The translations under genes were made by a program, and so were the position numbers. From Arion vulgaris (Eukaryota > Mollusca > Gastropoda > Stylommatophora > Arionidae), in assembly GCA_020796225.1 (NCBI GenBank), contig CM036755.1, forward strand, positions 16,865,317 to 16,929,316: 64,000 nucleotides of DNA, written 5' to 3'. Position 1 is the first letter of the stretch; the number at the start of each line of letters is the position of its first letter. Shown in pieces: positions 1-12,815 of the stretch. The notes under the pieces were generated by a model, which worked only from the letters and a program-made list of their open reading frames with translations, ran no database searches and was not told where the DNA came from.

Positions 1-3000
1 TTGTTGATGTCTGTTTCCTTAATAAAGTTGTGATATTTTCTCTAGACTTGTTTGTTGATGTCTGTTTCCTTAATAAAGTTGTCGATATTTTTCTAGACTG
101 TTTGTTGATGTCTGTTTCTAATAAAGTTGTCGATATTTTCTCTAGCCTTGTTTGTTGATGTCTGTTTCCTTAATAAAGTTGTTGATATTTTCTAGACTTG
201 TTTGTTGATGTCTGTTTCTTAATAAAGTTGTTGATATTTTCTCTAGACTTGTTTGTTGATGTCTGTTTCCTTAATAAAGTTGTTGATATTTTCTATAGAC
301 TTGTTTGTTGATGTCTGTTTCCTTAATAAAGTTGTCGATATTTCTCTAGCCTTGTTTGTTGATGTCTGTTTCTTAATAAAGTTGTTGATATTTTCTCTAG
401 ACTTGTTTGTTGATGTCTGTTTCCTTAATAAAGTTGTCGATATTTTCTCTAGCCTTGTTTGTTGATGTCTGTTTCCTTAATAAAGTTGTCGATATTTTCT
501 CTAGCCTTGTTTGTTGATGTCTGTTTCCTTAATAAAGTTGTAGATATTTTCTCTAGACTTGTTTGTTGATGTCTGTTTCCTTAATAAAGTTGTTGATATT
601 TTCTCTAGACTTGTTTGTTGATGTCTGTTTCCTTAATAAAGTTGTCGATATTTTCCCTAGACTTGTTTGTTGATGTCTGTTTCCTTAATAAAGTTGTGAT
701 ATTTCCTAGCATGTTTTTGATGTCTGTTTCTAATAAGTTTGATATTTCAGAGTTTGTTGATGTCTGTTTCCTTAATAAAGTTGTTGATATTTTCTAGACT
801 GTGTTATGTCTGTCTTATGTCTGTTTTCTTAGATTGAGTCTGTTTCTAATGTTGATATTTCTCTAGACTTGTTTGTTGATGTCTGTTTCCTTAATAAAGT
901 TGTCGATATTTTTTCTAGACTTGTTTGTTGATGTCTGTTTCCTTAATAAAGTTGTTGATATTTTCTCTAGCTTGTTTGCTTGATGTCTGTTTCTTAATAA
1001 AGTTGTTGATATTTTCTCTAGACTTGTTTGTTGATGTCTGTTTCCTTAATAAAGTTGTTGATATTTTATCTAGACTTGTTTGTTGATGTCTGTTTCCTTA
1101 ATAAAGTTGTGATATTTTCTCTACTTGTTTGTTGATGTCTGTTTCCCTTTAAAAAAGTTGTTGATATTTTCTCTAGACATGTTTGTTGATGTCTGTTTCC
1201 TTAATAAAGTTTTCGATATTTTCTCTAGCCTTGTTTGTTGATGTCTGTTTCCTTAATAAAGTTGTTGATATTTTCTCTAGACTTGTTTGTTGATGTCTGT
1301 TTCCTTAATAAAGTTGTGGATATTTTCTCTAGACTTGTTTGTTGATGTCTGTTTCCTTAATAAAGTTGTCGATATTTTCCCTAGACTTGTTTGTTGATGT
1401 CTGTTTCCTTAATAAAGTTGTTGATATTTTCTTGACTTGTTTGTTGATGTCTGTTTCCTTAATAAAGTTGTTGATATTTTCTCTAGACTTGTTTGTTGAT
1501 GTCTGTTTCCTTAATAAAGTTGTCGATATTTTCTCTAGACTTGTTTGTTGATGTCTGTTTCTAATAAGTTGTTGATATTTCTAGACTGTTTGTTGATGTC
1601 TGTTTCTTAAAAGTTGTGATATTTTCTAGCCTTGTTTGTTGATGTCTGTTTCCTTAATAAAGTTGTCGATATTTTCTTTAGACTTGTTTGTTGATGTCTG
1701 TTTCCTTAATAAAGTTGTTGATATTTTCTCTAGACATGTTTGTTGATGTCTGTTTCCTTAATAAAGTTGTAGATATTTTCTCTAGACTTGTTTGTTGATG
1801 TCTGTTTCCTTAATAAAGTTGTGGATATTTTCTCTAGACTTGTTTGTTGATGTCTGTTTCCTTAATAAAGTTGTTGATATTTTCTCTAGACATGTTTGTT
1901 GATGTCTGTTTCCTTAATAAAGTTGTCGATATTTTTTCTAGACTTGTTTGTTGATGTCTGTTTCCTTAATAAAGTTGTTGATATTTTCTCTAGACTTGTT
2001 TGTTGATGTCTGTTTCCTTAATAAAGTTGTCGATATTTTCTCTAGACTTGTTTGTTGATGTCTGTTTCCTTAATAAAGTTGTGGATATTTTCTCTAGACT
2101 TGTTTGTTGATGTCTGTTTCCTTAATAAAGTTGTTGATATTTCTCTAGACTGTTTGTTGATGTCTGTTTCCTTAATAAAGTTGTTGATATTTCTCTAGAC
2201 ATTTTTTGTTGATGTCTGTTTCTTAATAAAGTTGTGATATTTTCTCTAGACTTGTTTGTTGATGTCTGTTTCTTAATAAAGTTGTTGATATTTTCTCTAG
2301 ACTTGTTTGTTGATGTCTGTTTCCTTAATAAAGTTGTTGATATTTCTCTAGACTTGTTTGTTGATGTCTGTTTCCTTAATAAAGTTGTCGATATTTTCTC
2401 TAGACTTGTTTGTTGATGTCTGTTTCCTTAATAAAGTTGTTGATATTTTCTCTAGACTTGTTTGTTGATGTCTGTTTCCTTAATAAAGTTGTGGATATTT
2501 TCTCTAGACTTGTTTGTTGATGTCTGTTTCCTTAATAAAGTTGTCGATATTTTCTCTAGACTTGTTTGTTGATGTCTGTTTCCTTAATAAAGTTGTTGAT
2601 ATTTTCTCTAGACTTGTTTGTTGATGTCTGTTTCCTTAATAAAGTTGTCGATATTTTCTCTAGACTTGTTTGTTGATGTCTGTTTCCTTAATAAAGTTGT
2701 TGATATTTTCTCTAGACTTGTTTGTTGATGTCTGTTTCCTTAATAAAGTTGTTGATATTTTCTCTAGACATGTTTGTTGATGTCTGTTTCCTTAATAAAG
2801 TTGTCGATATTTTCTCTAGCCTTGTTTGTTGATGTCTGTTTCCTTAATAAAGTTGTCGATATTTTCTCTAGACTTGTTTGTTGATGTCTGTTTCCTTAAT
2901 AAAGTTGTTGATATTTTCTCTAGACTTGTTTGTTGATGTCTGTTTCCTTAATAAAGTTGTCGATATTTCTCTAGACTTGTTTGTTGATGTCTGTTTCTTA

Positions 3001-5298
3001 ATAAAGTTGTTGATATTTTCTAGACTTGTTTGTTGATGTCTGTTTCCTTAATAAAGTTGTTGATATTTTCTCTAGACATGTTTGTTGATGTCTGTTTCCT
3101 TAATAAAGTTGTGATATTTTCTAGACTGTTTGTTGATGTCTGTTTCTTAATAAATTGTGATATTTTCTAGACTGTTTTGATTCTGTTTCTAATAAAGTTG
3201 TCGATATTTTCTCTAGACTTGTTTGTTGATGTCTGTTTCCTTAATAAAGTTGTGGATATTTTCTCTAGACTTGTTTGTTGATGTCTGTTTCCTTAATAAA
3301 GTTGTTGATATTTTCTATAGACTTGTTTGTTGATGTCTGTTTCCTTAATAAAGTTGTTGATATTTTCTATAGACTTGTTTGTTGATGTCTGTTTCCTTAA
3401 TAAAGTTGTCGATATTTTCTATAGACTTGTTTGTTGATGTCTGTTTCCTTAATAAAGTTGTCGATATTTTTTCTAGACTTGTTTGTTGATGTCTGTTTCC
3501 TTAATAAAGTTGTTGATATTTTCTCTAGACTTGTTTGTTGATGTCTGTTTCCTTAATAAAGTTGTTGATATTTTTCTAGACTGTTTGTTGATGTCTGTTT
3601 CCTTAATAAAGTTGTGATATTTTCTCTAGACTTGTTTGTTGATGTCTGTTTCCTTAATAAAGTTGTGGATATTTTCTCTAGACTTGTTTGTTGATGTCTG
3701 TTTCCTTAATAAAGTTGTCGATATTTTCTCTAGACTTGTTTGTTGATGTCTGTTTCCTTAATAAAGTTGTGGATATTTTCTCTAGACTTGTTTGTTGATG
3801 TCTGTTTCCTTAATAAAGTTGTTGATATTTTCTCTAGACTTGTTTGTTGATGTCTGTTTCCTTAATAAAGTTGTCGATATTTTCTCTAGACTTGTTTGTT
3901 GATGTCTGTTTCCTTAATAAAGTTGTCGATATTTTCTTTAGACTTGTTTGTTGATGTCTGTTTCCTTAATAAAGTTGTTGATATTTCTCTAGACTGTTTG
4001 TTGATGTCTGTTTCCTTAATAAAGTTGTTGATATTTTCTAGACTTGTTTGTTGATGTCTGTTTCTTAATAAAGTTGTGATATTTCTCTAGACTTGTTTGT
4101 TGATGTCTGTTTCTTAATAAAGTTGTTGATATTTTCTCTAGACTTGTTTGTTGATGTCTGTTTCCTTAATAAAGTTGTTGATATTTTCTCTAGACTTGTT
4201 TGTTGATGTCTGTTTCCTTAATAAAGTTGTCGATATTTTCTCTAGACTTGTTTGTTGATGTCTGTTTCCTTAATAAAGTTATCGATATTTTCTCTAGACA
4301 TGTTTGTTGATGTCTGTTTCTTAATAAAGTTGTTGATATTTTCTCTAGACTTGTTTGTTGATGTCTGTTTCCTTAATAAAGTTGTTGATATTTTCTCTAG
4401 ACTTGTTTGTTGATGTCTGTTTCCTTAATAAAGTTGTTGATATTTTCTAGACATTGTTTGTTGATGTCTGTTTCCTTAATAAAGTTGTCGATATTTTCTC
4501 TAGACATGTTTGTTGATGTCTGTTTCCTTAATAAAGTTGTCGATATTTTCTAGACATGTTTGTTGATGTCTGTTTCTTAATAAAGTTGTTGATATTTTCT
4601 CTAGACTTGTTTGTTGATGTCTGTTTCCTTAATAAAGTTGTGGATATTTTCTCTAGACTTGTTTGTTGATGTCTGTTTCCTTAATAAAGTTGTCGATATT
4701 TTCTCTAGACTTGTTTGTTGATGTCTTCTTATAAAGTTGTGATATTTTCTCTAGACTTGTTTGTTGATGTCTGTTTCTTAATAAAGTTGTTGATATTTTC
4801 TCTAGACTTGTTTGTTGATGTCTGTTTCCTTAATAAAGTTGTTGATATTTTCTAGACTTGTTTGTTGATGTCTGTTTCTTAATAAAGTTGTTGATATTTT
4901 CTAGACTTGTTTGTTGATGTCTGTTTCTTAATAAAGTTGTCGATATTTTCTCTAGACTTGTTTGTTGATGTCTGTTTCCTTAATAAAGTTGTTGATATTT
5001 CTCTAGACTTGTTTGTTGATGTCTGTTCTCTTAATAAAGTTGTTGATATTTTCCTTGCCTTATTTGTTGATGTCTGTTTCCTTAATAAAGTTGTCGATAT
5101 TTTCTCTAGACTTGTTTGTTGATGTCTGTTTCCTTAATAAAGTTGTTGATATTTTCTCTAGACTTGTTTGTTGATGTCTGTTTCCTTAATAAAGTTGTTG
5201 ATATTTTCTCTTGCCTTATTTGTTGATGTCTGTTTCCTTAATAAAGTTGTCGATATTTTCTCTAGACTTGTTTGTTGATGTCTGTTTCCTTAGTAAAG
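1..5298. repeat. 52-bp minisatellite, about 100 copies
   Basis: Tandem array with a unit near 52 bp built around TTGATGTCTGTTTCCTTAAT and GATATTTTCTCTAGACTTG. Units differ mainly at one site (TTGTCGAT, TTGTTGAT, TTGTGGAT, TTGTAGAT) and by scattered 1-5 bp deletions. It begins outside the window and ends inside a unit at about 5,298, where a SINE head fragment takes over. I found no seed for the unit. The short open frames in it are repeat artefacts. Confidence 0.97.
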
Positions 5299-5335
5299 CA
5301 CGGTAAACGTCCTAACCACTTCGCCACGGAGATTT
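5293..5335 (-). mobile_element. SINE family A, tRNA-like head fragment
   Basis: On the minus strand this reads TGGCGAAGTGGTTAGGACG, a good Pol III A-box context (tRNA D-arm), followed by TTTACCGTGC. The same stretch recurs at about 6,084-6,120 in a longer SINE copy, so this is a truncated duplicate of that head, abutting the 52-bp array. Confidence 0.7.
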
Positions 5336-5780
5336 GCGAGATTTATTGATCATGTTCATTGGCTTCTGTGCTTTCCCACGGGGTTCTTATAACATCATAT
5401 TTATTGGCTTCTGTGCTTCACGGGTTCTTATAACATCATATTCATTGGCTTCGTGCTTCCACGGGTTCTTATAACATTATATTCATTGGCTTCTGTGCTT
5501 GCCTCACGGGTTCTTATAACATCATATTCATTGGCTTCTGTGCTTCACGGGTTCTTATAACATTATATTCATTGGCTTCTGTGCTTCCACGGGTTCTTAT
5601 AACATTATATTCATTGGCTTCTGTGCTTACCCTCGGGGTTCTTATAACATCATATTCATTGGCTTCTGTGCTTCACGGGTTCTTATAACATCATATTCAT
5701 TGGCTTCTGTGCTTCCCACGGGTTCTTATAACATTATATTCATTGGCTTCTGTGCTTCCCCACGGGGTTCTTATAACACT
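5336..5780. repeat. 43-bp minisatellite, about 10 copies
   Basis: The unit holds CATTGGCTTCTGTGCTTCC and ACGGGTTCTTATAACATCAT. The same sequence follows the SINE head both here and at 6,126-6,232, so the array lies between two copies of one SINE-plus-flank segment. Confidence 0.93.
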
Positions 5781-6125
5781 CCCTTTTCTATTTTCTCATT
5801 GCCATTGACACTGTATGCGTGAGAATAGAAAATATGATACAATTGTATACAGGAAGCAGCGACAAGTTGTATAAAGGTGACATATTAACTTTATTATATC
5901 TGGTTTTCTATATGACCCCCGTCCCTCTGGACAGAAATGACAAGCCACCTGCCGGGAATGGATCTCAGTACAACACATGAAATCCGTAGCTCCAGCAACA
6001 ATCATATGGATATCTGTGAAGAAATGAACATGTGAACTTTACCACGCGATCCGTATTCGATTCAAACCCACAATCTTCAGAACGCACGGTAAACGTCCTA
6101 ACCACTTCGCCACGGAGATTTGCCA
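5780..6125 (-). mobile_element. SINE family A, tRNA-derived, longer copy
   Basis: On the minus strand the head has an A-box-like TGGCGAAGTGGTTAGGACG and, about 40 bp on, a B-box-like GGTTTGAATCG (tRNA T-arm). The body includes ACATGTTCA and GTTGCTGGAGCTAC. The same order of blocks appears in the copy at 13,985-14,215, which defines a family. SINEs of this type have no protein and rely on LINE machinery. The 3' end is not sharply visible. Confidence 0.75.
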
Positions 6126-6232
6126 GATTTATTGATCATGTTCATTGGCTTCTGTGCTTCCCACGGGTTCTTATAACATCATATTTATTGGCTTCTGTGC
6201 TTCCCCACGGGGTTCTTACCAACTCATTATTC
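6126..6232. repeat. Two further copies of the 43-bp unit
   Basis: Two units of the 5,336-5,780 array lie on the other side of the SINE. The arrangement indicates a segmental duplication of head plus flank. The roughly 200 bp that follow, to 6,428, show nothing recognisable. Confidence 0.85.
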
Positions 6233-6427
6233 TCTTAGACGAGGTGGGTATAAGATTTCATATTGTCAATCTATCGGTGGATGGTGATGATATGATATGT
6301 TGTCATGGTAATGGAGGTATGGCAAATAGAGTGATAAATCCAACAGAGTGATATGTCAGTGGATGGGAGTGATAAGTTAGATTTTCTGAGAAACAAAAGT
6401 TTGTGTCAATGGATGAAATCAGCGACA

Positions 6428-7420
6428 AATTTAATGAGATAACAAACGGTGTTTGTAAACATTCGTGGTTCAACTGAAACTCTTTTTGAGATACCAAACG
6501 GTGTTTGTAAACATTCGTGGTTCAACTGAAACTCTTTTTGAGATAACAAACGGTGTTTGTAAACATTCGTGGTTCAACTGAAACTCTTTTTAAATGAGAT
6601 AACAAACGGTGTTTGTAAACATTCGTGGTTCAACTGAAACTCTTTTTGAGATAACAAACGGTGTTTGTAAACATTCGTGGTTCAACTGAAACTCTTTTTA
6701 AATGAGATAACAAACGGTGTTTGTAAACATTCGTGGTTCAACTGAAACTCTTTTTGAGATACCAAACGGTGTTTGTAAACATTCGTGGTTCAACTGAAAC
6801 TCTTTTTGAGATACCAAACGGTGTTTGTAAACATTCGTGGTTCAACTGAAACTCTTTTTGAGATAACAAACGGTGTTTGTAAACATTCGTGGTTCAACTG
6901 AAACTCTTTTTGAGATACCAAACGGTGTTTGTAAACATTCGCGGTTCAACTGAAACTCTTTTTGAGATACCAAACGGTGTTTGTAAACATTCGTGGTTCA
7001 ACTGAAACTCTTTTTGAGATAACAAACGGTGTTTGTAAACATTCGTGGTTCAACTGAAACTCTTTTTGAGATAACAAACGGTGTTTGTAAACATTCGTGG
7101 TTCAACTGAAACTCTTTTTGAGATAACAAACGGTGTTTGTAAACATTCGTGGTTCAACTGAAACTCTTTTTGAGATAACAAACGGTGTTTGTAAACATTC
7201 ATGGTTCAACTGAAACTCTTTTTGAGATAACAAACGGTGTTTGTAAACATTCGTGGTTCAACTGAAACTCTTTTTGAGATAACGAACGGTGTTTGTAAAC
7301 ATTCATGGTTCAACTGAAACTCTTTTTGAGATAACAAACGGTGTTTGTAAACATTCATGGTTCAGCTGAAACTCTTTTTGAGATAACAAACGGTGTTTGT
7401 AAACATTCATGGTTCAACTG
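6428..7420. repeat. 52-bp minisatellite, about 19 copies
   Basis: The unit holds GAGATAACAAACGGTGTTTG and GTGGTTCAACTGAAACTC. A few units carry a small TTTAAAT insertion. The second half of the unit is shared with the next array. Confidence 0.97.
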
Positions 7421-8025
7421 AAACTCTTTACTTTCTCTAATCCTGTTTGGTAAACATTCATGGTTCAACTGAAACTCTTTACTTTCTCTAATCCTGTTTG
7501 GTAAACATTCATGGTTCAACTGAAACTCTTTACTTTCTCTAATCCTGTTTGGTAAACATTCATGGTTCAACTGAAACTCTTTACTTTCTCTAATCCTGTT
7601 TGGTAAACATTCATGGTTCAACTGAAACTCTTTACTTTCACTAATCCTGTTTGGTAAACATTAATGGTTCAACTGAAACTCTTATTACTTTCTCTAATCC
7701 TGTTTGGTAAACATTCATGGTTCAACTGAAACTCTTATTACTTTCTCTAATCCTGTTTGGTAAACATTCATGGTTCAACTGAAACTCTTTACTTTCTCTA
7801 ATCCTGTTTGGTAAACATTCATGGTTCAACTGAAACTCTTTACTTTCTCTAATCCTGTTTGGTAAACATTCATGGTTCAACTGAAACTCTTATTACTTTC
7901 TCTAATCCTGTTTGGTAAACATTCATGGTTCAACTGAAACTCTTTTTACTTTCTCTAATCCTGTTTGGTAAACATTCATGGTTCAACTGAAACTCTTTTT
8001 ACTTTCTCTAATCCTGTTTTGTCGC
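7420..8025. repeat. 51-bp minisatellite sharing half its unit with the preceding array
   Basis: The unit keeps GTAAACATTCATGGTTCAAC and TGAAACTCTT from the array at 6,428-7,420 but replaces the other 20 bp with ACTTTCTCTAATCCTGTTTG. About 12 copies. The last units of the first array already carry the CATGG variant of the second. The next 200 bp, to 8,240, are AT-rich and unremarkable. Confidence 0.95.
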
Positions 8026-8239
8026 ACCACAGTTTCAAGATACCAAGAGGTTTCTAGAACAGGTTTTTCTATGTGCATCATAAACAGTGTTTTATAAACT
8101 GTCTCTGTTATTTCTGAAATACACATTTTGCATAGACGACATTTTGAAATGAAATTTGCAACAAAATGAATCTAAAACCAAGAAGATATCACAAATTTTT
8201 GAGGATATTAAATAAGAAATATTAAGAAGGTTAAAACTA

Positions 8240-8755
8240 GAAAGTGATTTATTTTTGTCAACTATTTATATCTTTCATGAATCTCGGTTTGACAAATAAA
8301 TCTTTCACTTTTTGTCAACTATTTATATCTTTCATGAATCTCGGTTTGACAAATAAATCTTTCACTTTTTGTCAACTATTTATATCTTTCATGAATCTCG
8401 GTTTGACAAATAATCTTTCACTTTTGTCAACTATTTATATCTTTCATGAATCTCGGTTTGACAAATAAATCTTTCACTTTTTGTCAACTATTTATATCTT
8501 TCATGAATCTCGGTTTGACAAATAAATCTTTCACTTTTTGTCAACTATTTATATCTTTCATGAATCTCGGTTTGACAAATAAATCTTTCACTTTTTGTCA
8601 ACTATTTATATCTTTCATGAATCTCGGTTTGACAAATAAATCTTTCACTTTTTGTCAACTATTTATATCTTTCATGAATCTCGGTTTGACAAATAAATCT
8701 TTCACTTTTTGTCAACTATTTATATCTTTCATGAATCTCGGTTTGACAAATAAGG
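8240..8755. repeat. 57-bp minisatellite, about 9 copies
   Basis: The unit holds TGTCAACTATTTATATCTTT and CATGAATCTCGGTTTGAC. Copies are nearly identical. The 57-bp period keeps one frame open, which gives spurious repetitive open frames. Confidence 0.97.
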
Positions 8756-8794
8756 CTTCCATATAAGATTTCCAGTTGTCATTCTGTCACCTTT

Positions 8795-9150
8795 CAACTA
8801 ATTGTTTCACATGCCAGGTCACAACCTTTCTACTAATTCTTTCACATGCCAGGTCGCAACCTTTCTACTAATTGTTTCACATGTCAGGTCACAACCTTTC
8901 TACTAATTGTTTCACATGTCAGGTCACAACCTTTCTACTAATTGTTTCACATGTCAGGTCACAACCTTTCTACTAATTGTTTCACATGTCAGGTCGCAAC
9001 CTTTCTACTAATTGTTTCACATGTCAGGTCGCAACCTTTCTACTAATTGTTTCACATGTCAGGTCACAACCTTTCTACTAATTGTTTCACATGTCAGGTC
9101 GCAACCTTTCTACTAATTGTTTCACATGTCAGGTCCAAATCTTTCAACTA
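8795..9150. repeat. 35-bp minisatellite, about 10 copies
   Basis: The unit is CTTTCTACTAATTGTTTCAC followed by ATGTCAGGTCACAAC, with a C/G variant in GTCAC versus GTCGC. Confidence 0.96.
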
Positions 9151-9309
9151 TCTTTCCACAGTTCTTCTCCATGTTTCCTTTATACGTGAAGACTTTCTTT
9201 TCACACTCGCTGGGCCACCTGAGAGCTGTTCTAGCTAATGTCCATACTGGCTTACATGACCAATCCCCATCCATATTAATCTTTTAATGATGGTATCCAA
9301 CAATGCAAC

Positions 9310-9575
9310 GATGAACGAGCTCAAGCAATAGTCAGCTCGATCACAACCCAGGCGTAACTAGTTCAAAATCAACGTCGGGCAAGTTTGCAAGCAAATTAGT
9401 TAGTTCCCTTGGAGTTTTACAAACAGTAAAACTAGACATCACCGTTGCAATGTGGAAAACAATGGCAAACTACTGAACGTATAAGTCGTGCCTAGAAAAT
9501 CGTCGACTCGTTTATTGTTGTTGATGGCTACGTCCTGTAAAGGATATGCCCCGATTTTCATTTCATCCAACGATG
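9310..9575 (+). mobile_element. SINE family B copy
   Basis: This segment aligns block by block with 41,160-41,430. Shared blocks are TCGATCA(C/T)AACCCA, GCAAGCAAATT, CGTATAAGT.GTGCCTAGAAA and CTACGTCCTGTAAAGGATAT. The 5' part is tRNA-like, more clearly in the 41-kb copy. Two dispersed copies with the same ends support a SINE. Confidence 0.75.
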
Positions 9576-9642
9576 CACATTTTACGTTTTAAGAGCTGAC
9601 CATTTGCTTATGTATTTGGTCAGAATATCTGCAGGATTATTG

Positions 9643-9724
9643 TACAGTGTGTTCAAGATAAAAGTAGCCTGGTTGGCATGTTTTGATTTGTTAATCGGGC
9701 TACTTTTATCTTGAACACCATGTA
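9643..9724. mobile_element. 78-bp mariner-like MITE or hairpin with TA duplications
   Basis: Terminal inverted repeats of about 25 bp (GTTCAAGATAAAAGTAGCC and its complement) bracket only about 28 bp. TA dinucleotides flank both ends at 9,643-9,644 and 9,723-9,724, as expected of Tc1/mariner target duplications. The same inverted-repeat sequence flanks a 273-bp element at 51,591-51,863. No transposase is present. Confidence 0.72.
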
Positions 9725-9764
9725 TAACATTTCTTTTGTCAAGTCTCCAGCTTGTCGTATTTAT

Positions 9765-9865
9765 TTACTGATTTCCTTACCTTTGTCTGCATTCTCAAAG
9801 ACATAATTCAATGTACACATTTCATTACTTTTGTCTTCATTTTCAAAGACAGAATTCAATGTATA
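9765..9865. repeat. Two-copy direct repeat
   Basis: A segment of about 48 bp containing TTTGTCT.CATT.TCAAAGAC and AATTCAATGTA occurs twice in tandem. Confidence 0.7.
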
Positions 9866-10002
9866 GATTCAATGTTATAAATAAACATTCGTAGATTGTG
9901 TGTTGAAACTAATGTAATGCATCATGGGAAATGTGTGCTAATCATCACCAAGTGATCCAGACGTAACCTAATGGATTTCAATTGTTCAAGAAAATTAAAC
10001 AT

Positions 10003-10500
10003 TTTGATATCTACACAATTTGTTACATGTAAACGGGGCTCGACTTTGATATTTACACAATTTGTTACATGTAAACGGGGCTCGACTTTGATATATACAC
10101 AATTTGTTACATGTAAACGGGGTACGACTTTGATATTTACACAATTTGTTACATGTAAACGGGGCTCGACATTGATATCTACACAATTTGTTACATGTAA
10201 ACTGGGCTTGACTTTGATATCTACACAATTTGTTACATGTAAACGGGGTATGACTTTGATATTTACACAATTTGTTACATGTAAACGGGGCTTGACTTTG
10301 ATATTTACACAATTTGTTACATGTAAACGGGGCTTGACTTTGATATCTACACAATTTGTTACATGTAAACGGGGCTTGACTTTGATATCTACACAATTTG
10401 TTACATGTAAACGGGGTACGACTTTGATATTTACACAATTTGTTACATGTAAACGGGGCTCGACTTTGATATTTACACAATTTGTTACATGTAAACGGGA
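10003..10500. repeat. 42-bp minisatellite, about 12 copies
   Basis: The unit holds GATATCTACACAATTTGTTA and CATGTAAACGGGG. The 42-bp period leaves frames open on both strands (220 and 161 codons). These have no gene-like flanks and are not called. Confidence 0.97.
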
Positions 10501-10569
10501 TACGATTTATTTCGGAATGAAGACATTTTCTCTGATTTTAGAAATGAAGGACAGCAACGTCAGCTCTGT

Positions 10570-12115
10570 GGGTAATGATGTTTTGTCTGTACCGAACATA
10601 AAGATAATGATGTTTTGTCTGTACCGAACATGAAGATAATGATGTTTTGTCTGTACCGAACATAAAGATAATGATGTTTTGTCTGTACCGAACATAAAGA
10701 TAATGATGTTTTGTCTGTACCGAACATGAAGATAATGATGTTTTGTCTGTACCGAACATAAAGATAATGATGTTTTGTCTGTACCGAACATGAAGATAAT
10801 GATGTTTTGTCTGTACTGAACATAAAGATAATGATGTTTTGTCTGTACCGAACATGAAGATAATGATGTTTTGTCTGTACCGAACATGAAGATAATGATG
10901 TTTTGTCTGTACCGAACATGAAGATAATGATGTTTTGTCTGTACCGAACATGAAGATAATGATGTTTTGTCTGTACTGAACTTAAAGATAATGATGTTTT
11001 GTCTGTACCGAACATGAAGATAATGATGTTTTGTCTGTACCGAACATGAAGATAATGATGTTTTGTCTGTACCGAACATGAAGATAATGATGTTTTGTCT
11101 GTACCGAACATGAAGATAATGATGTTTTGTCTGTACCGAACATGAAGATAATGATGTTTTGTCTGTACCGAACATGAAGATAATGATGTTTTGTCTGTAC
11201 CGAACATGAAGATAATGATGTTTTGTCTGTACCGAACATGAAGATAATGATGTTTTGTCTGTACCGAACATAAAGATAATGATGTTTTGTCTGTACCGAA
11301 CATAAAGATAATGATGTTTTGTCTGTACCGAACATGAAGATAATGATGTTTTGTCTGTACCGAACATAAAGATAATGATGTTTTGTCTGTACCGAACATG
11401 AAGATAATGATGTTTTGTCTGTACCGAACATAAAGATAATGATGTTTTGTCTGTACCGAACATGAAGATAATGATGTTTTGTCTGTACCGAACATAAAGA
11501 TAATGATGTTTTGTCTGTACCGAACATGAAGATAATGATGTTTTGTCTGTACCGAACATGAAGATAATGATGTTTTGTCTGTACTGAACTTAAAGATAAT
11601 GATGTTTTGTCTGTACCGAACATGAAGATAATGATGTTTTGTCTGTACCGAACATGAAGATAATGATGTTTTGTCTGTACCGAACATGAAGATAATGATG
11701 TTTTGTCTGTACTGAACATAAAGATAATGATGTTTTGTCTGTACCGAACATGAAGATAATGATGTTTTGTCTGTACCGAACATGAAGATAATGATGTTTT
11801 GTCTGTACCGAACATGAAGATAATGATGTTTTGTCTGTACCGAACATGAAGATAATGATGTTTTGTCTGTACCGAACATGAAGATAATGATGTTTTGTCT
11901 GTACCGAACATGAAGATAATGATGTTTTGTCTGTACCGAACATGAAGATAATGATGTTTTGTCTGTACCGAACATGAAGATAATGATGTTTTGTCTGTAC
12001 CGAACATGAAGATAATGATGTTTTGTCTGTACCGAACATGAAGATAATGATGTTTTGTCTGTACCGAACATGAAGATAATGATGTTTTGTCTGTACGAAT
12101 ATGAAGATAATGATG
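10570..12115. repeat. 32-bp minisatellite, about 48 copies
   Basis: The unit is AAGATAATGATGTTTTGTCT followed by GTACCGAACAT(G/A). Because 32 bp is not a multiple of three, all three minus-strand frames cycle through the same peptides, giving overlapping open frames of up to 531 codons. These are artefacts. Confidence 0.97.
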
Positions 12116-12169
12116 TTGTGTATGAAACAGAACATAAATGTTGTAAAATAATCATGTAAGAACTGAAAA

Positions 12170-12815
12170 TTATGTATGTAACTGGTAGAAAAACAGTATG
12201 TAATGAACTGTAGGAAAACAGTATGTAATGTAACTGGTAGAAAACAGTATGTAATGTAACTGGTAGAAAAAAAGGTATGTAATGTAACTGGTAGAGGAAC
12301 GAACAGTATGTAATGTAACTGGTAGAAAAACAGTATGTAATGTAACTGGTAGAAAAACAGTATGTAATGTAACTGGTAGGAAAACAGTATGTAATGTAAC
12401 TGGTAGAAAAAACAGTATGTAATGTAACTGGTAGAAAAACAGTATGTAATGTAACTGGTAGGAAAACAGTATGTAATGTAACTGGTAGAAAAAACAGTAT
12501 GTAATGTAACTGGTAGAAAAAACAGTATGTAATGTAACTGGTAGAAAAACAGTATGTAATGTAACTGGTAGAAAAACAGTATGTAATGTAACTGGTAGGA
12601 AAACAGTATGTAATGTAACTGGTAGGAAAACAGTATGTAATAACTGTAGGAAAACAGTATGTAATGTAACTGGTAGGAAAACAGTATGTAATGTAACTGG
12701 TAGGAAAACAGTATGTAATGTAACTGGTAGGAAAACAGTATGTAATGTAACTGGTAGGAAAACAGTATGTAATGTAACTGGTAGGAAAACAGTATGTAAT
12801 GTAACTGGTAGGAAA
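12170..12815. repeat. 27-bp minisatellite, about 24 copies, continuous with a LINE fragment
   Basis: The unit is GTAACTGGTAGGAAAACAGT plus ATGTAAT. The last unit runs directly into LINE coding sequence at 12,815 (GGTAGGAAAACAAAGATCAG). The reverse complement of the same unit forms a second array at 38,935-40,315. An unamplified counterpart in the LINE copy at 49,945-50,112 reads CAGTATGGTATGCAACTG and then AAAGGGAAAACAAAG on its minus strand. Confidence 0.95.

Noticed and set aside
1..5298. Telomeric or subtelomeric repeat
   Set aside because: The 52-bp unit has no TTAGGG-like content, and nothing in the window marks a chromosome end.
10507..12155. Overlapping minus-strand frames of 350-531 codons
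   Set aside because: A 32-bp unit without stop codons opens all frames on one strand. The same peptides recur in each frame, which is an artefact signature.
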